Source: Acidobacteriaceae bacterium
Lineage (GTDB): Bacteria > Acidobacteriota > Terriglobia > Terriglobales > Acidobacteriaceae
NCBI GenBank assembly: GCA_003135495.1
Contig: PLBX01000213.1
Coordinates: forward strand, 1-6,897
DNA length: 6,897 nucleotides
Direction of reading: 5' to 3'
Shown: piece by piece, positions 1 to 5,122 of the stretch
Layout: each line of letters begins with the position of its first letter
Numbering within the stretch: the stretch's first letter is position 1
Notes under the pieces: generated by a model
What the model saw: the letters and a program-made list of their open reading frames with translations, nothing else
Database searches by the model: none
What the model was told of the DNA's origin: nothing
Made by a program: the position numbers and the translations under genes

Positions 1-897
1 ACGGCAGATACCCTTTACGTTTCCGATAAGCGGCATGAGCTGAAATTCCACCCGCACCCATCCGCTCCACTCTCCCTCCTTCAGAACAAACTGCTGGTCC
101 TGCACGCTGATCCGCGCCACCGATTCCAGCGGATCAACATCAACAGTGAATGGCTCCGTAGCCGGAGGCGAATTCTTGCGAAAGGTATTATCCGGACCAA
201 TCAGATTTGTCGCGACCCGATTATTTTTCACGTCAACCTGCAAAACTTCTCCGCCCTCAATCGCTCCAACCGCCGCCGTGGGGTCATCCGTGTAAAACGT
301 AAAAGTCCCGTACGTGCCTCGAAGATCGGGCGTGCCCATTCCGGAAAGCGTCTTCCCTTTCGCAGCAATCGGGGGGAAATTCGCCGGAATGCGATACACA
401 TAATTCGGCACGCGATGCTCGTCCAGAATTTCCCAGAAAGCCTTGCCATGCCGCAATTGCTCCGCCGTCCCGCTGCCCAGCGGAATCACCCAACTGCCAA
501 TCTGAAAACTGTGCTTCGGAGCCTCCACCCGCGAGGTAGAAAAATAGAGCTGAAAAGTTTTGGGATCGCGATGAATGAAATCAAAAATGCCGTGGCCGCC
601 CGCATTCATCCCGGTTATCAGATTTGACCAAGCCACCGGGCTTTGCGGAGGAATGCTGGTCGTCAGCCGCCGAAACGAGCCTTGCTTAGCCAATCGCGCA
701 AAATTCGGCATCTTGCCCTCAGCCATAAACTTCGTAAGCAGATCAGGGTCGAGGCCATCGATTCCGAGGATGATCATCTTACGGGCTTGCGATGATCCGC
801 CGCGCGCTTGTTCGCATGAAGGCAGTAAGCCGAGGCCCGCGACACACAGCGCCAACAGGCTCAAGCACCGAAGATGCTTTCTAAAACACAAGGCCAT
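1..897 (-). CDS. Exported alkaline-phosphatase-superfamily phosphohydrolase (COG3379 type), N-terminal part
   Basis: The minus-strand frame is open from an ATG at 897-895 to the window edge, giving 299 residues with no stop; the C-terminal part lies outside. Residues 1-28 look like a lipoprotein signal: basic start (RKHLR), hydrophobic run LSLLALCVAGLGLL, then LPSC with Cys28 as the probable lipidated residue. The mature protein starts with MIILGIDGLDPDLL (about 41-54), where Asp47 matches the first metal ligand of type I phosphodiesterase/nucleotide pyrophosphatase folds. PPQSPVAWSNLITG follows (83-96), with Ser86 at the nucleophile position where NPP enzymes usually have Thr, then GGHGIFDFIHRDP. 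This order is typical of COG3379, predicted phosphohydrolases or phosphomutases whose substrate is not known. The downstream metal ligands cannot be seen, so activity is unproven. No strong Shine-Dalgarno precedes the ATG; the start is chosen because it begins the signal peptide. It is divergent from the sulfatase-like gene at 1178. Confidence 0.85.
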   Translation of the reverse strand, partial: MALCFRKHLRCLSLLALCVAGLGLLPSCEQARGGSSQARKMIILGIDGLDPDLLTKFMAEGKMPNFARLAKQGSFRRLTTSIPPQSPVAWSNLITGMNAGGHGIFDFIHRDPKTFQLYFSTSRVEAPKHSFQIGSWVIPLGSGTAEQLRHGKAFWEILDEHRVPNYVYRIPANFPPIAAKGKTLSGMGTPDLRGTYGTFTFYTDDPTAAVGAIEGGEVLQVDVKNNRVATNLIGPDNTFRKNSPPATEPFTVDVDPLESVARISVQDQQFVLKEGEWSGWVRVEFQLMPLIGNVKGICR

Positions 898-933
898 TGC
901 CAGTAAGTTATTGCAAGAATTTCTCTGCCAACG

Positions 934-966
934 AAGGATCAAACAATAAAGGATCAAATTTTGATC
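934..966. promoter_or_regulatory. Candidate operator: two direct AAGGATCAAA copies plus an inverted half-site
   Basis: AAGGATCAAA occurs at 934-943 and again at 949-958, 15 bases apart. The second copy overlaps a perfect dyad, GATCAAA-T-TTTGATC, at 952-966. The cluster lies about 37-70 bases upstream of the minus-strand phosphohydrolase start, where a promoter and operator would be expected. The arrangement is seen directly; the regulatory role is inferred. The half-sites face the opposite way to an FNR box (TTGAT-N4-ATCAA), so no known regulator is assigned. Confidence 0.35.
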
Positions 967-1067
967 TGCAAATGTTGTCCTTCGGCTCTGGTACCGAGAC
1001 TCGTCGGCGATGGGAGGTTCGTGAACATGACAATCCACGCCTAATCGCGTCATGACGTACAGATATC

Positions 1068-1107
1068 CTCTGTGACCTCCGTGGCCCCTCCGTGGCCCCT
1101 GTGGTGA
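1068..1107 (+). repeat. Short tandem repeat of CTCYGTGG-type units
   Basis: Four consecutive related units are readable: CTCTGTGAC (1068-1076), CTCCGTGGCCC (1077-1087), an exact second CTCCGTGGCCC (1088-1098) and CTGTGGTGA (1099-1107). The two middle copies are identical with an 11-base period. The tract is noncoding and sits about 70 bases upstream of the sulfatase-like gene. It does not form an obvious stem of its own. From memory, similar CTCYGTG-rich strings recur between genes in acidobacterial genomes, but that cannot be checked from this window. Confidence 0.6.
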
Positions 1108-1177
1108 GCACTTGGTCTTCTCACGCCGCTAGAAATCTGAACATCAAGTATATGAATTGTACTTTACACTTGCTGTC

Positions 1178-2887
1178 ATGATCCGAAAAGTCACTCCCCG
1201 CGGGTGCGGTATATTTCTTGGCCTTGTTTTCTTTTTTGCTGATTTTTCTGTCGCGGCCACAAAACCTAACTTAGTGTTGATTACACTCGACTCGGTTCGA
1301 GCCGACCGCATGGGTTTTCTCGGCTCAAAAGTTTCCGCTACTCCGAACCTCGATCGCCTGGCCGAGCGAAGCCTCATATTTGAACATGCCTACTCCCAAG
1401 CGCCGAGTAGTGTAGTTTCGCACGCCACAATTCTCTCCGGAGCATATCCACAAAGCACAGGAATGAGCGAAATCGGCGGCGTGCTACTCCACACGCTTCC
1501 CTATCTTCCCGATTTGCTCAAGGCGCAAGGCTACCGCACGGCCGCATTTGTAAGTTCCATTGACCTCGATCCGCGCAATGGTCTGGCACAAGGATTTAAT
1601 CGCGGCTTCGAAAACTACGACGCTGGCTTTTCTCCCGCCATTCCAGGCGATGCTCATACCCCGATCACCGAACGCAGCCCTGCATTAACACTGGAGCGGG
1701 CGAATGCCTGGCTCGATCGCAACGCCCATGGTCCTCTGCCGCTTTTTCTGTGGGTACACCTTGGCAATACGCGGGCCTCAGGCGAATCCTACAATTCCGC
1801 CGTCACTTTATCCGATGCGGCGATTGGCAAATTAATCAGTGTTCTACAAAAGCTCAAAATTTATGACAACACGGCCGTACTCGTCGTCGCAGCCCACGGC
1901 GAGAGTCTCGGTGCCCACGGCGAAGAAACTCACGGCATCTTTCTTTATGATGAAACCATTCACGTGCCGTTGTTAGTAAAGCTGCCCGACAGCAACGCTG
2001 CTGGAAAGTCGCCATCAAACCATGTGAACGCGAAGGCACGACTCGTGGATATCGCGCCAAGCCTTCTCGAAATAGCGGCGATACCCGTTCCCTCGCAAAT
2101 GCCGGGGCAATCGCTGATTCGCATCGCCAAGAGCGGCGGCGACCAACCGGCATATTCCCGCAGCGATCTGCCTCATCGCGGATTCGGCTGGAGTCCGCTT
2201 GAATCGTGGCGAGCAGGCAAGTATCTCTACATTCGCGCTCCTAAGCCCGAACTCTACGATTTAACCGCCGACCCCGCCGCCACCCACAATCTCGCGCAAA
2301 CCTCGAAAGCCACCCTGGATACCATGGCCGCGCAGCTCGAAAGCTTCGACAAGCGTTTTAACGGCGAAGCAGGTAAGTCGACCGCGGAACTGAGTTCGTC
2401 GGAGATGCAAAAGCTCGCATCGCTCGGCTACATAGGGCTGCAGAAATCCTCAACCTCGTCCGCAGCCGTTACCGGAACCGACCCAAAAGACAAGATCGCG
2501 GTTGCCAACAAAGTGATCGCGGCAACTTCGACTCGCGACCAGTCAAAACCGGATCGCACAATCGCGGCGCTGAATCCCGTCATCTCCGCAGATCCTAACC
2601 TATACCTGGCCCAATATACGATCGGAGTGGCCTTCGCGCGACAGGCGAAATACTCCGCAGCCATAGAGCATCTGCACAAAGCCATTGAACTGCAGCCAGA
2701 CGCCGCCTGGGCGCATTACGAAATCGGGGCGAGTTTGCTGAAAACCGCAGATTTCAAAACGGCGATCGTTCACCTCGAGATCGCCACGCAACGCCTGCCC
2801 GAATTCGCCCCGGCGCACACAGCTCTGGCCGACGCCTACGAACATACGGGACGATCCGAAGATGCGAAGAAGGAACGGAGAAAGTAA
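1178..2887 (+). CDS. Exported sulfatase-fold protein with C-terminal TPRs, probable pseudoenzyme
   Basis: From the ATG at 1178 the protein is 569 residues; a TTG at 1157 would add seven, but the ATG gives a cleaner signal peptide (basic MIRKVTPR, then GIFLGLVFFFADFSVAA). No Shine-Dalgarno is clear at either start. The sulfatase-like domain begins at NLVLITLDSVRADRMGFLG (31-49; Asp38 is a metal ligand in the family) and includes HGIFLYDETIHVPLLVKLP (252-270). Several active-site positions are altered relative to the paralogue at 2961-5015. The nucleophile segment reads SVVSH (78-82) where the paralogue has TTPSH and sulfatases have C/S-x-P-S-R. The HFYDPHDPY motif is replaced by HLGNTRASG (194-202), with about 12 residues deleted nearby. 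DHGE reads AHGE, with Ala239 in place of the Asp ligand. A linker with DPKDKI leads to two full TPRs and part of a third (about 475-569), which suggest protein binding. The reading frame is uninterrupted, so this is a divergent protein rather than a frameshifted pseudogene. Its substrate or partner is unknown. Confidence 0.88.
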   Translation: MIRKVTPRGCGIFLGLVFFFADFSVAATKPNLVLITLDSVRADRMGFLGSKVSATPNLDRLAERSLIFEHAYSQAPSSVVSHATILSGAYPQSTGMSEIGGVLLHTLPYLPDLLKAQGYRTAAFVSSIDLDPRNGLAQGFNRGFENYDAGFSPAIPGDAHTPITERSPALTLERANAWLDRNAHGPLPLFLWVHLGNTRASGESYNSAVTLSDAAIGKLISVLQKLKIYDNTAVLVVAAHGESLGAHGEETHGIFLYDETIHVPLLVKLPDSNAAGKSPSNHVNAKARLVDIAPSLLEIAAIPVPSQMPGQSLIRIAKSGGDQPAYSRSDLPHRGFGWSPLESWRAGKYLYIRAPKPELYDLTADPAATHNLAQTSKATLDTMAAQLESFDKRFNGEAGKSTAELSSSEMQKLASLGYIGLQKSSTSSAAVTGTDPKDKIAVANKVIAATSTRDQSKPDRTIAALNPVISADPNLYLAQYTIGVAFARQAKYSAAIEHLHKAIELQPDAAWAHYEIGASLLKTADFKTAIVHLEIATQRLPEFAPAHTALADAYEHTGRSEDAKKERRK

Positions 2888-2954
2888 CTTAACGCCTTGT
2901 CCAATACCTTTGCGTAACTTTTCGCCGCGAAATTATCTTTAGCACGCGCTTGCA

Positions 2955-2982
2955 GAAAGTTCATTCTGGAGAATGATCTTTC
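2955..2982. terminator. Hairpin between convergent genes, possible bidirectional terminator
   Basis: The arms GAAAG (2955-2959) and CTTTC (2978-2982) flank TCATTC-TGGA-GAATGA (2961-2976), with a single T-T mismatch. This gives an 11-pair interrupted stem and a four-base loop. It lies 67 bases after the stop of the plus-strand sulfatase-like gene and overlaps the stop and last codons of the minus-strand one. The stem is AT-rich and no long T tract follows on either strand, so it is weaker than a classical intrinsic terminator. The role is inferred from its place between converging genes. Confidence 0.4.
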
Positions 2983-5015
2983 AACTGCTCAGCCATCGCT
3001 CGTTCTTTATTCGCGTTTAGCTGGTTTCCGAGTTGCTGATACGTATCAGCCAGAACTGCGTGGGCCTCGGCAGATTCCGGATCAGCTTTGGAGGCTCGAA
3101 TCAGCTTTGGCAGCGCCGCTTCGGCCTGGCCTTCCCGAAAAAGCAATTCGCCGTATTTCAGATTCGTCAAAAAATGATCCGGCTCGATCTTTAAACTACT
3201 TTCAAACTCCGCAGTCGCCTCAGGAATATGCTTCAACCGCAAATGAACGGCCCCAAGATAGAAATGCAATTGCGCCGAACTCGGACTGCACACGACCGCT
3301 GCCTGCATCTCCGGAAGCGACGCTTCCCACTGCCCGGTTTTTATTAATGCCAATCCCAACTCATAATGCGCCATGCCGGAACTAGCGTTCTTTTCAGCGG
3401 CAGTGCGCAAGATCGGCAACGCTTCCTGGTATCGCTGCAAATGAATCAAGGCACGTCCCAACTCCAGATATCCACTCGCCAAATCGGGCTGAAGGCGCAC
3501 AACTTCTCGCAACTCAGAAGCCGCCTCCTCGTAATGATCTTCTTCAATATCGACCAGCGCGCGATGAAACTTGTTCGCTATTTCGATCTTGTCTTTCGGA
3601 TCAACCGAAGATGCGCTATCGCCGTTCGACGCCGCGCTATCCGACGCCAGATATCCCAGAGCTCGTAGCTTTTCCGCCTGCGTCGGGTCCATTTTTGTTG
3701 GACCCGTAGATACGCTGCTGGTTTTTTGCCGGAAGTCGCCTAGTTGCGACTCCAGAGTGTCCGCGACAGCTTTCGCGCTCGGCGCAATATTCCTCAGAGC
3801 TCCAGGATCGGAGGACTCGTCATACAGTTCCCGCTTAGGAGCTTGCACGTAGAGGTACTTTTCGGTTCTCCAGGATTGTAATGCGCTCCACCCAAAAGCG
3901 CGGTGACTATAATTCGTTTCGGAATAAACCTCACGCTCCAAAGCTTTGTTCCCGTTACTAGCCGGCGATCCCGCACTGTTCTTGGCGGCCCCAGTTGTTT
4001 TTTTCCCGGGAATCGATGCGAGAAGCGAATGCGCTTGCATCGTGGACGGAACCGGCACTCCCGCAGCCTCCAGTAACGACGGAGCTATATCGGCGAGCGC
4101 CACGCGCTCCTCCACTCTCTCTCCTCCAGATCGCCCCGCAGGAAGTTTCAACAGCAGTGGAACGTGAATAGTCTCGTCATACAGAAACATCCCGTGCCGC
4201 TCTTCTCCGTGCTCCCCAAACGCTTCGCCGTGGTCGGCGGCAATTGCAATTACAGAATTGTCATACAAACCGTGCTTGCGCAAGACCTCCACGAAGCTGC
4301 CCACAATCGAATCCGTATATGCAATCTCGCCGTCGTAAGGCTGGGATGCGTATTTCGTTTTAAACGGTTCCGGCGGGTCATAGGGATCGTGCGGGTCGTA
4401 AAAGTGAAGCCAGATAAAAAACGGTTGCTGCTGGTGGCGGCTCAGCCAACCAAGAGCCCGGTTAGCAACGTCTTCCGCGCGCCGCTCGATGCTCTTATAG
4501 CGATCCTCTCCAGGCTTGCGCTGATGGAAATGCCCATCGTATAAATCGAAACCTCGATCAAAACCGGGAGCGGCAGCGGCAGGGTCGAGAATATACGCCC
4601 CCAAAAACGCAGCCGTGTGATACCCGTGATGATGCAACAAATCCGGTAAGTACGGTAGTTCCGGGCGCAAAGGCGCACCCAAATCTTCCAGGTGGCTGAA
4701 TTGAGGATAAGTGCCCGTGAGCAACGCCGCGTGTGATGGCGTGGTGAGAGGGACCTGGGCGTAGGCTCGCGTAAATACCACGCTCTGCGTGGCAAGAGCA
4801 TCGAGATTAGGAGTCAGCCCACGCTCGGAGCCAAGAAACCCCATGCGATCAGCGCGGGTGGTATCGAGAGTTATCAGGATTATGTTGGGTGGCTTTGCCG
4901 CCCGAGACTGAACTTTCGGGGATTTCGATGGGTTAGCAGCATTTGTACCCAGCGCACAACACAAAACGAAAAGCGACCATCGGACAAACGGCATAAGCTG
5001 GAAAAAGTCTAGCAT
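2961..5015 (-). CDS. Exported sulfatase-like hydrolase with C-terminal TPR array
   Basis: The protein is 684 residues from the ATG at 5015-5013. The frame stays open to a TTG at 5069, but that codon lies against a terminator and would put 18 extra residues before the signal peptide; an ATG at 4994 is also possible. No Shine-Dalgarno decides the start. The signal peptide is about residues 1-26 (SLFVLCCALGTNA). The hydrolase domain starts at NIILITLDTTRADRMGFLG (44-62; Asp51 ligand). The nucleophile segment TTPSH (91-95) has Thr91 where true sulfatases have the Cys/Ser that becomes formylglycine. HFYDPHDPY (204-212), DHGE (261-264) and HGMFLYDETIHVP (274-286) supply the remaining expected metal ligands. 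Residues 382-411 hold the conserved tail (KYLYVQAPKRELYD). After DPKDKI (472) comes an array of about five to six TPRs to the C-terminus. It is probably a periplasmic or secreted metal-dependent phospho- or sulfo-ester hydrolase; the Thr favours phosphoester chemistry, by inference. It is a clear paralogue of the gene at 1178-2887. Confidence 0.9.
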   Translation of the reverse strand: MLDFFQLMPFVRWSLFVLCCALGTNAANPSKSPKVQSRAAKPPNIILITLDTTRADRMGFLGSERGLTPNLDALATQSVVFTRAYAQVPLTTPSHAALLTGTYPQFSHLEDLGAPLRPELPYLPDLLHHHGYHTAAFLGAYILDPAAAAPGFDRGFDLYDGHFHQRKPGEDRYKSIERRAEDVANRALGWLSRHQQQPFFIWLHFYDPHDPYDPPEPFKTKYASQPYDGEIAYTDSIVGSFVEVLRKHGLYDNSVIAIAADHGEAFGEHGEERHGMFLYDETIHVPLLLKLPAGRSGGERVEERVALADIAPSLLEAAGVPVPSTMQAHSLLASIPGKKTTGAAKNSAGSPASNGNKALEREVYSETNYSHRAFGWSALQSWRTEKYLYVQAPKRELYDESSDPGALRNIAPSAKAVADTLESQLGDFRQKTSSVSTGPTKMDPTQAEKLRALGYLASDSAASNGDSASSVDPKDKIEIANKFHRALVDIEEDHYEEAASELREVVRLQPDLASGYLELGRALIHLQRYQEALPILRTAAEKNASSGMAHYELGLALIKTGQWEASLPEMQAAVVCSPSSAQLHFYLGAVHLRLKHIPEATAEFESSLKIEPDHFLTNLKYGELLFREGQAEAALPKLIRASKADPESAEAHAVLADTYQQLGNQLNANKERAMAEQLKDHSPE

Positions 5016-5070
5016 AGGGTGGCCGTGAGTCTTGGTAAGTCTGATAAACATTCCCCGCCGGTGCCGCAAG

Positions 5071-5097
5071 AAAAAAGGCCGACCTGAACGGTCGGCC
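5071..5097 (-). terminator. Intrinsic terminator of the TonB-dependent receptor gene
   Basis: Read on the minus strand, a perfect 8-pair GC-rich stem (GGCCGACC, five-base loop, GGTCGGCC; positions 5097-5077) is followed at once by six T residues (5076-5071). It starts 25 bases after the receptor stop codon at 5123-5125. On the plus strand no T tract follows, so it should act only on minus-strand transcripts. It separates the receptor from the sulfatase-like gene downstream, which therefore probably has its own promoter in the short space before 5015. Confidence 0.88.
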
Positions 5098-5122
5098 CAA
5101 AAGTTCCACAGGTTTCGAAAGG

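Larger units (their letters stand above)
898..1177. other. Divergent intergenic region between the phosphohydrolase and the sulfatase-like pseudoenzyme
   Basis: This 280-base stretch lies between two divergent start codons and must hold both promoters. I see no convincing gene in it. It contains a dyad/direct-repeat cluster at 934-966, a perfect 10-base palindrome CGTCATGACG at 1048-1057, and a short tandem repeat at 1068-1107. An AT-rich patch around 1145-1157 (AAGTATATGAAT) could hold a -10 element for the plus-strand gene, but no matching -35 is clear. Confidence 0.6.

Noticed and set aside
575..949. A 124-residue plus-strand open frame
   Set aside because: It lies opposite the COG3379-type gene, whose minus-strand product has clear family motifs. 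The plus-strand product has none.
952..966. FNR/CRP-like binding site
   Set aside because: The half-sites are ordered ATCAA...TTGAT with a three-base gap, the reverse of the FNR consensus TTGAT-N4-ATCAA.
1068..1107. CRISPR array
   Set aside because: The units are only 9-11 bases, adjacent and without spacers, and no cas gene is present.
1178..2887. Treating the degenerate sulfatase-like gene as a pseudogene
   Set aside because: The frame is uninterrupted over 569 codons and keeps its signal peptide, fold motifs and TPRs; loss of catalytic residues alone fits a pseudoenzyme better.
4164..4544. A 126-residue plus-strand open frame
   Set aside because: It is entirely opposite the catalytic domain of the sulfatase-like gene and has no recognisable motif; a shadow frame.
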